Assembly (NCBI GenBank): GCA_934444735.1
Contig: CAKSDE010000003.1
Coordinates: forward strand, 62,001-126,000
Direction of reading: 5' to 3'
DNA length: 64,000 bases
Source of the DNA: an uncultured Clostridia bacterium
GTDB lineage: Bacteria > Bacillota > Clostridia > UBA1381
Below the pieces are notes generated by a model. That model worked only from the letters and a program-made list of their open reading frames with translations, searched no databases and was not told where the DNA came from. The translations under genes and the position numbers were made by a program. Position 1 is the stretch's first letter. The number at the start of each line of letters is the position of its first letter. Shown here in pieces: positions 54,410-62,462 of this stretch.

Positions 54410-54712
54410 TCACTTCATCAATTTTTGAATTGTAGACATAAGCTCGTCAATTACCTCGTCCTTTCCCTCGCGTATATCCCGTGCAACGCAGGTATGAATG
54501 TGACTTGCCAAAACCTCTTTATTAAATGCATTTATTGCGGCAGACACCGCTGCCGACTGTATTAAAACATCATTGCAGTATGCATCTTTTTCTATCATTG
54601 CCTGTATTCCGCGCACCTGTCCTTCTATCCTTTTCAATCGGTTCATAAGCGCCTTTTTTTGTTCATCGGTACGCATGGTATGTTTTTCGCCGCAGCAACA
54701 GCATTTTTCCAT
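54410..54712 (-). CDS. csoR: Copper-sensing repressor CsoR
   Basis: 100 residues, all alpha-helical. The Cu(I)-binding triad of CsoR is intact with family spacing: Cys46, His71, Cys75 ('YCNDVL' and 'SHIHTC'). It has an N-terminal Cys cluster 'KCCCCGEK' not needed for the triad. Apo-CsoR binds the csoR promoter; Cu(I) releases it. First gene of the copper operon, autoregulated through the boxes at 54738-54779. Confidence 0.95.
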   Translation of the reverse strand: MEKCCCCGEKHTMRTDEQKKALMNRLKRIEGQVRGIQAMIEKDAYCNDVLIQSAAVSAAINAFNKEVLASHIHTCVARDIREGKDEVIDELMSTIQKLMK

Positions 54713-54737
54713 TTTTTTTAAACACCTCTTTTCTCCA

Positions 54738-54785
54738 ATACCCCCTACCGGTATATATTATATACCCCCGCAGGGTATATGTCAA
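54738..54785 (-). promoter_or_regulatory. Consensus csoR promoter with two CsoR boxes
   Basis: Minus strand TTGACA (54785-54780), 17-nt spacer, TATAAT (54762-54757): both hexamers match consensus exactly. The spacer is filled by TATACCCCCGCAGGGTATA (54761-54779), a typical CsoR operator. A second G/C-tract palindrome, ATACCCCCTACCGGTAT (54738-54754), lies over the start region. Copper would relieve repression. Confidence 0.88.
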
Positions 54786-54795
54786 GTATTTTTTA

Positions 54796-55632
54796 TTATT
54801 TTTCCTCTTTCATTCTCTTTTTATACTCCAAAGGGCTTAATCCCATCTCGCTTTTAAAAATTTTAGAAAAATAATTATAGTCGTCAAATCCCATAAATGC
54901 CGCCGCCTCGCTCACCCTCGAATTATTCTCACGCAAATACTTTGCCGCCTCTTCAATTCTTCTTTTTCTTATATATTTTGCAACACTCACTCCGTAATAT
55001 TGCTTAAATGTTTCATAAAGAACGGTTCTCCCGATTTTGAACTCTTCGCACAGAAATTCCACCGAAATATCCTCCGATAAGTTCTTATTAATATAGTCAT
55101 ACACCTGATATATTTTTGCCCCCTTATCGATACCTATCAGATTTTTTATCCACAGATAGCAGGTACACATCTCCATAATATTTGCGACCGATTTTATCTC
55201 TTTGCGGCTCATTATGCGCAAGCCCTCAAATGCTTTTTCCAAATCCCCCGACTCTCCCAGACTCTCACAAGCATTTTTCCAGATAACGCTCTTATTTTCA
55301 CCTTTTTCCAGAATCTGCCCGAACATAATATATCCTATCGTTATGTCGTCCATTTTTATGGGTGCAACCGCCTCAACCAACCCCATATGGCATTTATATA
55401 TGTAGATTTTATCACTGTCACGGCAAAGAAAACACGCCTCTTTATCGTTTTGTTTGCATATCGCTTTTGTTTTCCCGCAAGATTTCACCATCTCGCAGAA
55501 CATACAGCTTTTTTCGGGATACGACGCAATTTTTTCAAATTCATCATTGTAGATCACCGTCCGCACCTTTGCGATGTTATAGATATTTACAAGTATTTCA
55601 TCCAACTTTTCTTTTTCAAAATTAAGTATCAT
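54796..55632 (-). CDS. PocR-domain AraC-family regulator
   Basis: 278 residues. The N-terminal PocR-type sensor (~10-150) has Cys-rich 'CMFCEMVKSCGKTKAICKQN' and 'YKCHMGLVEAVAPI' with 'IGYIMFGQIL', typical of PocR domains that bind small metabolites. The C-terminal double HTH is 'ISVEFLCEEFKIGRTVLYET' and 'VSEAAAFMGFDDYNYFSKIF', ending in 'GLSPLEYKK'. AGAGG lies 7 nt before the ATG at 55632; in-frame upstream codons lack an RBS. Transcribed divergently from the mannosidase operon, which it most likely activates. Confidence 0.88.
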   Translation of the reverse strand: MILNFEKEKLDEILVNIYNIAKVRTVIYNDEFEKIASYPEKSCMFCEMVKSCGKTKAICKQNDKEACFLCRDSDKIYIYKCHMGLVEAVAPIKMDDITIGYIMFGQILEKGENKSVIWKNACESLGESGDLEKAFEGLRIMSRKEIKSVANIMEMCTCYLWIKNLIGIDKGAKIYQVYDYINKNLSEDISVEFLCEEFKIGRTVLYETFKQYYGVSVAKYIRKRRIEEAAKYLRENNSRVSEAAAFMGFDDYNYFSKIFKSEMGLSPLEYKKRMKEEK

Positions 55633-55680
55633 ATTATTTCCTCTCGCGTACAAATTTACAGATTTTTGAACGTTTATATA

Positions 55681-55712
55681 TTGATTATACACCACTTTCC
55701 TGTTATAATCAA
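55681..55712. promoter_or_regulatory. Symmetric face-to-face divergent promoter (PocR gene / mannosidase operon)
   Basis: A perfect 9-bp inverted repeat TTGATTATA/TATAATCAA (55681-55689, 55704-55712). Read rightward it is TTGATT-17-TATAAT with extended TGT. Read leftward it is again TTGATT-17-TATAAT. The two promoters occupy the same 32 bp, so only one RNA polymerase can bind at a time. Confidence 0.8.
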
Positions 55713-55785
55713 GATAAAGAAAAAATAAGCAATCGGAAAATGTCAGTTTTACTTTTTACACGGATAAAATCAAAGGAGGAATTAA

Positions 55786-58089
55786 ATGAGAAAATTATAC
55801 ATGATAGGAAATACACATTTCGATCCCGTCTGGCTGTGGAAATGGGACGAGGCTATGGCATCGATAAGAGCGACCTTTCGCTCGGCGCTCGACCGCATGA
55901 AAGAAGATGAAAATTTTACTTATTCATTCGCCACACCGCCTGTTTTTGAGTGGATAAAAAATACAGATCCCGAAATGTTCGACGAGATAAAAATGCGCAT
56001 AAAAGAAGGCCGCTGGGATATTGCCGAGGGCTGGTGGGTTCAGCCCGACTGCTACAGTGCATCGGGAGAAAGCTATGTCCGTCAGGGATTATACGCTCAA
56101 AAGTACTTATCAGAAAATTTCGGCAAAACTACCGATTGCGTCTTTAATATAGACAGCTTCGGTCACAGTCCGAATTTTCCGCAGATACTCAAAAAAAGCC
56201 GAATCTCATGCTATTGCTTTGTCCGTCCCGAAAAGCATCATATCGCATTAGAACATCCGCTCTTTAACTGGGAGGGGACAGACGGCAGCAAGATTTTAGC
56301 ATACCGTGCAGAGGAGGCATACTCAAAAAATCTTGCGGAATGTATCGAAAATCAGACTGAAAAGGAGCAGGATATCTTGATTGTCTACGGTGTAACCGAC
56401 CACGGCGGTGCGCCGACAAAAAAGATGATTGCCGAGATAAATGCAATGGATAATGCGGAGTTTTCATCGGTATCACGCTTTTTTAAGGAACACTCAGATT
56501 GTACATACACGGTAAAAGATGAGCTTTTAACCGGCGATTTCGGTCCGTACTCGAATTATCCGACAATCAAAAAATATAACAGACTTGCCGAATATGCGGC
56601 ATTAAACGCCGAGAAAAGCTCGGTATTTGCCGAAAATTACAGTTCCGAAAAAATCGAATCCTGCTGGCACGACATTCTGTTTAATCAGTTCCACGATATT
56701 TTAGGCGGCGCGTGCATAAAAGAAGCATATTTCGATGCCGAAAATTCATTCGGGCGCGCAATACAGACAGCGAATGAAATTACACATTTTAATCTCCAAA
56801 AAATAACCGCCAAAATGAAAACCGTCGGCAAAAATCCCGATGATATATGGAATCTTGTCATATGGAATTTAAACGGTGCAGAGTTCGACGGCTATCTTGA
56901 GGCGGAGGTTCAGTGGGCGCATGAATTTGACTGGTACGATAAAGGGATTGCTCTTGCCGATGCCGACGGTAATATTTACCCCTGCCAGATCATCGATTCA
57001 AAATCGGTAATTCCGCAGTTCAGGTCAAGATTTACTTTTAAATCAAAAATCCCCTCCTGTGGATACAAAATGTTCAAGGTCGTAAAAACAGGCGAGGACG
57101 AAACAATGCGCGAAACCGATCCCTATAGCTTTTCCACCGCAAGACTTTCGGTAAATTTTACAAAAGACGGAAGCTTATGTATTACAAAAAAGAACAGCGG
57201 CAAAATTCTCTATAATAATCCGTTAAAACCCGTTGCCTACTTCGATGACGGCGATACATGGGCATTTAACATATCCGGTTACGCCGAAAAAGGCGAGCCG
57301 TTTGTACTCTCCGATCTGCGTGTACTCGAATCGGGCAAAATCAGAACCGTTATAAAGGCAACATACAAATTCAAAAGCTCCATTCTCCATATGTACTACA
57401 CCTTTTATGAGAATGAAGAATACTTTGATGTAAAATATGTTGTAAACTGGAATGAAAAACACTATGTGTTAAAGTTCGACACAAAAGTCACCTCTGAAAA
57501 GCACACCGCAGGCGCACCTTATTCAAAAGTTGTGCGCGGCGCTGCCACTGCCGATGTACCGATGTCATTGTGGGTATCAACCGACTCGGCATCATTTATT
57601 GCGGACGGTATTTTCTCATATAATATGGTAAATAACACGCTTGGGCTTACGGTATTGAGAAGCCCTATATACGGCGATCTGCGGCTCGGAGAAATCGATT
57701 ACGACCATGAATACGACATTATATCACAGGGTATAACCGAAGGAAATATCCGCGTAATGCCGCACGCACCCGAGCTTTCCGATGCCGACAATTTTGTAAA
57801 TAAGCCGATTATAATAGATGAATGTAATCATGACGGATACCTGCCCTTTGAAAATTCTTATCTTGCGGCAGAGGGAATATATTTGGGAACTTTAAAAAAA
57901 TGCGAATTTGACGATTCCGTTATAATCAGAGTTTTTGAGAGCCGCGGCGAAAATAAAACCGCCGAAATCAGATTCGGCAAGACGAATTTTAATGTTACTC
58001 TAACGCCGTTTGAGATAAAAACATTTAAAATAAAAGACGGGGCGGCAACCGAAATATATATGACAGAGGACGGTGAATTCAAATGTTAA
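55786..58089 (+). CDS. GH38-family alpha-mannosidase
   Basis: 767 residues, no signal peptide, cytoplasmic. Zinc motif 'NTHFDPVW' (residues 9-16), 'EGWWVQPDCYSASGE' , nucleophile Asp123 in 'FNIDSFGHSPNFPQIL', and 'DILFNQFHDILGG' with metal-binding His typical of GH38. GH38 enzymes are retaining alpha-mannosidases; exact linkage unknown. A C-terminal beta domain follows. Strong RBS AAAGGAGG. Heads a four-gene operon with a kinase, an aldolase and an isomerase; overlaps the kinase gene by 7 nt. Confidence 0.92.
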   Translation: MRKLYMIGNTHFDPVWLWKWDEAMASIRATFRSALDRMKEDENFTYSFATPPVFEWIKNTDPEMFDEIKMRIKEGRWDIAEGWWVQPDCYSASGESYVRQGLYAQKYLSENFGKTTDCVFNIDSFGHSPNFPQILKKSRISCYCFVRPEKHHIALEHPLFNWEGTDGSKILAYRAEEAYSKNLAECIENQTEKEQDILIVYGVTDHGGAPTKKMIAEINAMDNAEFSSVSRFFKEHSDCTYTVKDELLTGDFGPYSNYPTIKKYNRLAEYAALNAEKSSVFAENYSSEKIESCWHDILFNQFHDILGGACIKEAYFDAENSFGRAIQTANEITHFNLQKITAKMKTVGKNPDDIWNLVIWNLNGAEFDGYLEAEVQWAHEFDWYDKGIALADADGNIYPCQIIDSKSVIPQFRSRFTFKSKIPSCGYKMFKVVKTGEDETMRETDPYSFSTARLSVNFTKDGSLCITKKNSGKILYNNPLKPVAYFDDGDTWAFNISGYAEKGEPFVLSDLRVLESGKIRTVIKATYKFKSSILHMYYTFYENEEYFDVKYVVNWNEKHYVLKFDTKVTSEKHTAGAPYSKVVRGAATADVPMSLWVSTDSASFIADGIFSYNMVNNTLGLTVLRSPIYGDLRLGEIDYDHEYDIISQGITEGNIRVMPHAPELSDADNFVNKPIIIDECNHDGYLPFENSYLAAEGIYLGTLKKCEFDDSVIIRVFESRGENKTAEIRFGKTNFNVTLTPFEIKTFKIKDGAATEIYMTEDGEFKC

Positions 58090-59555
58090 TAGGCGGTCTG
58101 GACGTAGGCACAACCGGCTGTAAGCTGACTGTGTACGATACCGATGGGAATTTTATTGCAAACGAATACAAAGAATACCGTGTATCGCGCAAAAACGGCG
58201 AGCATGAAATTGACGCAAATATCATTTTCCACTCGGTTTGCGAGGTTATTCGAATAATTTCAAAAAGCTACAGTCTTGAGGCAATCGGCATTACCACCTT
58301 TGGCGAAACCTTTGCTGTACTTGACGAAATGGATAATGTACTTCTCCCCTCCATGCTCTATACCGATCCGCGCGGTCAAAAAGAAGTTGAAAATTTAAAA
58401 GACAAGCTTTCCGAAGAGCGCCTTATTAAAATTTCAGGTGCAAAACCGAATCAGATGTACAGTCTGCCGAAGATAATGTGGATTAAAAATAATCTGCCAA
58501 AGGTATATTCACAGATAAAACACATTCTTTTAATGGAAGATTTTTTAGTATATATGCTCACAGGCACGGCGGCGATCGACTATTCTCTTGCCGCAAGGAC
58601 TATGGCTTTCGACATAAAAAATAAATGCTGGAGCAAGGAAATTTTCGATGCCGCAGATGTCGATATGTCTTTAATGGCAACACCGGTTCCTCCCGGAAAT
58701 ATCGCGGGATATATGAAAAAAGAGCTCCTTGAAGATTTGGGAATAAAGCACAAAATAAAAATCGTAAACGGAGCGCATGACCAGGTTGCCGCAGCATTTG
58801 GCGCAGGAGTATTTAAAGCAGGTGATGCTGTTGACGGCACAGGTACCGTTGAGTGCGTAACTCCGATGTTTGATAAAATTCCGCAGGATAAACAGCTTTA
58901 CGATGAGGGATATTCGGTTGTGCCGTATATTTTCCCCGATACATATGTATGTTATGCGCTTTCTTTTACCGGCGGCGCGGTATTAAAATGGTATCGGGAT
59001 AATTTTGCAAAATACGAAACCGAGCTTGCGGCAAAGGGCGGTGAAAATGTATATGCAAATCTGGATAATGCGATTCCCTCTTCCCCCACCGATATACTTA
59101 TCCTGCCGCATTTTGCCGGTGCCGCAACTCCTTATATGGACAGCTCATCAAAGGCGGTAATCGCAGGGCTTACGCTCGAACATACCGGATATGACATCTA
59201 TAAAGCGCTCATGGAGGGGGTTACATATGAAATACTCACCAATATAGAGCATCTCGAAAAGTTCGGAATAAAATTAAATAAACTCTACGCAACAGGCGGC
59301 GGTGCATCATCTTCCGCTTGGCTGCAAATCAAGGCAGATATTCTAAAGCGCGATATGCTCACTCTTGCCGCCAAAGAAGCCGGCGCCTGCGGCACATGTA
59401 TGCTGGTTGCATCGGCAATCGGCGAATGTAAGGATCTGCACAACTTTGTGAAGGTCAAAAATACATATCATCCAAATGCCGAAAATGCAGAAAAATATGC
59501 GAAGAACTATGAAAGATATAAAAAATTATATTCGGCAATAAGACCGATTATATAA
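58083..59555 (+). CDS. FGGY-family carbohydrate kinase
   Basis: 490 residues. N-terminal 'GGLDVGTTGCKLTVYD' phosphate motif, 'GITTFGETFAVLD', catalytic Asp in 'NGAHDQVAAAFGAG', 'DGTGTVECVTP', and a C-terminal FGGY signature region around 'LPHFAGAATPYMDSSS' and 'ATGGGASSSAWLQI'. It resembles xylulokinase/YoaC-type kinases acting on ketoses. Here the isomerase downstream makes a ketose (fructose or xylulose), which this kinase would phosphorylate before aldol cleavage. Sugar and phosphorylation site are inferred, not shown. Overlaps GH38 by 7 nt. Confidence 0.9.
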   Translation: MLIGGLDVGTTGCKLTVYDTDGNFIANEYKEYRVSRKNGEHEIDANIIFHSVCEVIRIISKSYSLEAIGITTFGETFAVLDEMDNVLLPSMLYTDPRGQKEVENLKDKLSEERLIKISGAKPNQMYSLPKIMWIKNNLPKVYSQIKHILLMEDFLVYMLTGTAAIDYSLAARTMAFDIKNKCWSKEIFDAADVDMSLMATPVPPGNIAGYMKKELLEDLGIKHKIKIVNGAHDQVAAAFGAGVFKAGDAVDGTGTVECVTPMFDKIPQDKQLYDEGYSVVPYIFPDTYVCYALSFTGGAVLKWYRDNFAKYETELAAKGGENVYANLDNAIPSSPTDILILPHFAGAATPYMDSSSKAVIAGLTLEHTGYDIYKALMEGVTYEILTNIEHLEKFGIKLNKLYATGGGASSSAWLQIKADILKRDMLTLAAKEAGACGTCMLVASAIGECKDLHNFVKVKNTYHPNAENAEKYAKNYERYKKLYSAIRPII

Positions 59556-59569
59556 AAGGAGAGAAAAAA

Positions 59570-60400
59570 ATGTTAGTAAACTTAAAAGACATCTTAAAAA
59601 TTGCAGAGGCACGAAAATGTGCTGTCGGTTCATTCAACACACCGAACCTTGCCAGCCTTAAAGCAGTTATAAACGCTGCCGAAGAGCTTAATGAGCCGGT
59701 AATTTTAATGCACGCCGAAGTACACGAGGAAATGGGGCTCTGCAAAATGGACGAAATCGCACCGATCATGCTTTTTATGGCAGACAGAGCAAAGGTTCCC
59801 GTTTGCGTTCATCTGGATCATGCAACAGACCTCGAATATTTAAAGCGCGGTTTGGATTTAGGCTTTACCTCGGTAATGTATGACGGCTCGGTATTGGATA
59901 ACGAGCTGAACTTCGCCAACACCTCGGTTGCGGTATCCCTTGCGGCACGCTGCGGCGCATCGGTTGAGGCTGAAATAGGATCAATGGGCGCACGTGAATC
60001 AGGCGCAGGCGATGCAGATGAAAGCATCTACACCGATCCCGAAACCGCAGTTAAATTCTCCGAGGAAACAGGGATAGACGCACTTGCCTGCGCCTTCGGT
60101 ACAGCACACGGTATATACTTAAAGCAGCCTAAGCTTGACTTTGAACGTCTCAAAAAGATACATTCGATGGTAAAAATTCCGCTTGTTATGCACGGCGGCT
60201 CTGGCGTCAGCCATGAGGACTACAAAAAGGTTATATCATTAGGCATACGAAAAATCAACTACTACACTTATATGGCAAAAGCAGGCGGTGCAGCGGTTGA
60301 AAAGCTGACGGACAAAACATTTTTCCACGATATAGAGGTCGCGGCAATATCCGCAATGCAAAAAGATGTGAGCGAGGCTATAAAGGTTTTCCGAAATTAG
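59570..60400 (+). CDS. Class II (zinc) ketose-phosphate aldolase
   Basis: 276 residues, a class II fructose-bisphosphate/tagatose-type aldolase. Zinc and catalytic motifs: 'CVHLDHATDLEYLKRGLDLG' (Asp83, His84), 'VEAEIGSMGARESGAG', 'CAFGTAHGIY', 'LVMHGGSGVSHED'. The DHAP-binding tail 'KINYYTYM' differs from the KVN(I/V)xT(D/E)(L) of typical FBA/GatY, so the substrate may be a mono- rather than bisphosphate. AAGGAG upstream. 14 nt after the kinase gene. Would release DHAP plus an aldehyde. Confidence 0.9.
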   Translation: MLVNLKDILKIAEARKCAVGSFNTPNLASLKAVINAAEELNEPVILMHAEVHEEMGLCKMDEIAPIMLFMADRAKVPVCVHLDHATDLEYLKRGLDLGFTSVMYDGSVLDNELNFANTSVAVSLAARCGASVEAEIGSMGARESGAGDADESIYTDPETAVKFSEETGIDALACAFGTAHGIYLKQPKLDFERLKKIHSMVKIPLVMHGGSGVSHEDYKKVISLGIRKINYYTYMAKAGGAAVEKLTDKTFFHDIEVAAISAMQKDVSEAIKVFRN

Positions 60401-60459
60401 CTTGTGATATAAAAATTTTGTTTTTACAATTACAAAAATATATAAAGGAGATTAAAACA

Positions 60460-61134
60460 ATGAAAAGATCAGAACTCAACAAAATCATGAAAGATGCGGT
60501 TGCTTTCATCAACGAAATGAACTTCAAATTACCGCCGTTTGCATTTTGGAGTCCCGATGACTGGGCGACAAAGGGCAAGGATTACAATGAAATACGCGAC
60601 AATATGCTCGGCTGGGATATAACCGATTTCGGCAGCGGCGATTATCTCAAAGAGGGACTTTTGATGTTCACCCTGAGAAACGGCAACTTCAACGACAAAA
60701 GCTACGTAAAACCGTATGCCGAAAAGCTGTTGATTGTTGAAGAAAATCAGATTACACCGTATCACTTCCATTGGAGCAAGATGGAGGATATAATAAACCG
60801 CGGCGGCGGAGATTTGGTTGTTCAGGTTTATAACTCTACAAAAGACGAAAAATTTGCCGATACCGATGTGGACATCTATAAAGACGGCTGCCACTATACC
60901 GTAAAAGCCGGTGATACCGTGCGAATCAAGCCCGGTGAAAGCATTTCTATTCAGAGCGGTATGTATCATCAATTTTGGGCAGAGGGCGGCAAGACGCTTT
61001 TGGGCGAAGTTTCAAAGGTAAATGACGATCGCGTTGATAACCGTTTCTACAAAGAGGTCGGTCGTTTCCCCGCAATTGAAGAAGACGAAAAGCCTCTCTA
61101 CCTTTTAGGCAACGAATATCCCGAGGCAAAATAA
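60460..61134 (+). CDS. D-lyxose/D-mannose isomerase (cupin, YdaE-like)
   Basis: 224 residues, a metal-dependent cupin. Ligands are His102, His104 and Glu109 in 'PYHFHWSKMED' and His170 in 'GMYHQFW', matching D-lyxose ketol-isomerase (EC 5.3.1.15), which also converts D-mannose to D-fructose. Start 60460 follows AAAGGAG at 9 nt; an upstream TTG at 60418 is before the RBS. Mannose released by the GH38 enzyme would be isomerised here and passed to the kinase. Ends at the terminator 61149-61184. Confidence 0.9.
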   Translation: MKRSELNKIMKDAVAFINEMNFKLPPFAFWSPDDWATKGKDYNEIRDNMLGWDITDFGSGDYLKEGLLMFTLRNGNFNDKSYVKPYAEKLLIVEENQITPYHFHWSKMEDIINRGGGDLVVQVYNSTKDEKFADTDVDIYKDGCHYTVKAGDTVRIKPGESISIQSGMYHQFWAEGGKTLLGEVSKVNDDRVDNRFYKEVGRFPAIEEDEKPLYLLGNEYPEAK

Positions 61135-61148
61135 GAGGATAAAGCAAA

Positions 61149-61184
61149 GGCTGTTTAAAAAGTCAATTGACTTTTTAAACAGCC
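61149..61184. terminator. Bidirectional terminator, perfect 36-nt palindrome
   Basis: GGCTGTTTAAAAAGTCAA followed by its exact reverse complement, between the converging isomerase and icd genes, then CTCTTTTT on the plus strand. Centre TCAATTGA recurs in the terminators at 21373 and 32076 (TCAACTGA). Confidence 0.88.
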
Positions 61185-61220
61185 CTCTTTTTAGATTGCA
61201 GAAAAATCTCACTTTTTATC

Positions 61221-62432
61221 TTAGAGCATTCTCTTCAGACGCTTGTCCACTTCATGTAAAAATTCTTCCGTATTTACCTTTTTCTTGTTTTCCAGTTTTG
61301 AAAGCAATGCCAAATCGCCTGTCATTACACCGTCCTCAATCGTTTCGATTGTGGCTTTTTCAAGCTTATCCGCAAATGCGCAAAGCTCGGGAGTACCGTC
61401 CAGTTCGCCTCTTTTTCTCATTGCCCCAGTCCATGCAAATAAAGTTGCAACACTGTTGGTTGAGGTTTCTTCGCCTTTTAAGTGCTTATAATAATGACGC
61501 TGAACAGTTCCGTGTGCCGCCTCATATTCATAGACACCGTCGGGAGATACCAAAACAGAGGTCATCATAGCCAAGCTTCCGTATGCGGTTGCGACCATAT
61601 CACTCATAACGTCGCCGTCATAGTTCTTGCACGCCCAGATATATCCGCCCTCAGAACGTATAACACGCGCAACCGCGTCATCTATCAATGTGTAGAAATA
61701 CTCGATGCCTGCCGCCGCAAACTTCTCTTTATATTCCGACTCAAATATTTCATTGAAAATATCTTTAAATCTATGGTCATACTTTTTGGAAATTGTGTCC
61801 TTGGTCGCAAACCATATATCCTGCTTTGTATCCAGCGCAAAGTTAAAACAGCTCCTTGCAAAGCTTGCAATAGATTTATCAATGTTGTGCAGTCCCTGGA
61901 TAATACCCGATGAGCCTTTAAACTCATGAATCAGCTGTCTTGTTTCGTTGCCGTCTTTATCCGTGCATACAAGCTCGCATTTTGAGCCTTCAGGCACCTG
62001 CATTTCTGTGTTTTTGTAAACATCACCATACGCATGACGCGCAATCGTGATAGGCTTTGTCCATGTCGGAATAAAAGGTGTGATGCCTTTTACGATAATC
62101 GGTGTACGGAAAACCGTTCCGTCCAGGATTGCTCTTATCGTTCCGTTCGGTGATTTCCACATTTCCTTTAAGTTATATTCTGTCATTCTGTCGGCATTCG
62201 GAGTGATTGTCGCGCATTTTACGGCAACACCGTATTTTTTCGTAGCCTCAGCCGAGTCAAACGTAACCTGATCGTTTGTTTCGTTTCTATGCTCCAGTCC
62301 CAGATCATAATACTCGCTTTTCAAGTCCACATACGGCAGAATAAGTATATCCTTTATCATCTTCCATATGATTCTCGTCATTTCATCTCCGTCCATCTCG
62401 ACAAGAGGTGTTTTCATTTGAATTTTTGCCAT
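61221..62432 (-). CDS. icd: NADP-dependent isocitrate dehydrogenase
   Basis: 403 residues of the homodimeric eukaryote-like subfamily. 'LVEMDGDEMTRIIWKMIKD', 'TITPNADRMTEYNLKEMWKS', 'PNGTIRAILDGTVFRTPI', 'YIWACKNYDGDVMSDMVA', 'YEYEAAHGTVQRHY'. Makes 2-oxoglutarate for glutamate synthesis. Start MAKIQMK at 62432; a few upstream in-frame Met codons (62453) are less likely. Directly after aconitase (30 nt). Confidence 0.95.
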   Translation of the reverse strand: MAKIQMKTPLVEMDGDEMTRIIWKMIKDILILPYVDLKSEYYDLGLEHRNETNDQVTFDSAEATKKYGVAVKCATITPNADRMTEYNLKEMWKSPNGTIRAILDGTVFRTPIIVKGITPFIPTWTKPITIARHAYGDVYKNTEMQVPEGSKCELVCTDKDGNETRQLIHEFKGSSGIIQGLHNIDKSIASFARSCFNFALDTKQDIWFATKDTISKKYDHRFKDIFNEIFESEYKEKFAAAGIEYFYTLIDDAVARVIRSEGGYIWACKNYDGDVMSDMVATAYGSLAMMTSVLVSPDGVYEYEAAHGTVQRHYYKHLKGEETSTNSVATLFAWTGAMRKRGELDGTPELCAFADKLEKATIETIEDGVMTGDLALLSKLENKKKVNTEEFLHEVDKRLKRML

Positions 62433-62462
62433 ACTTCTGTTCATTCCCTTCAATTATTTTTA

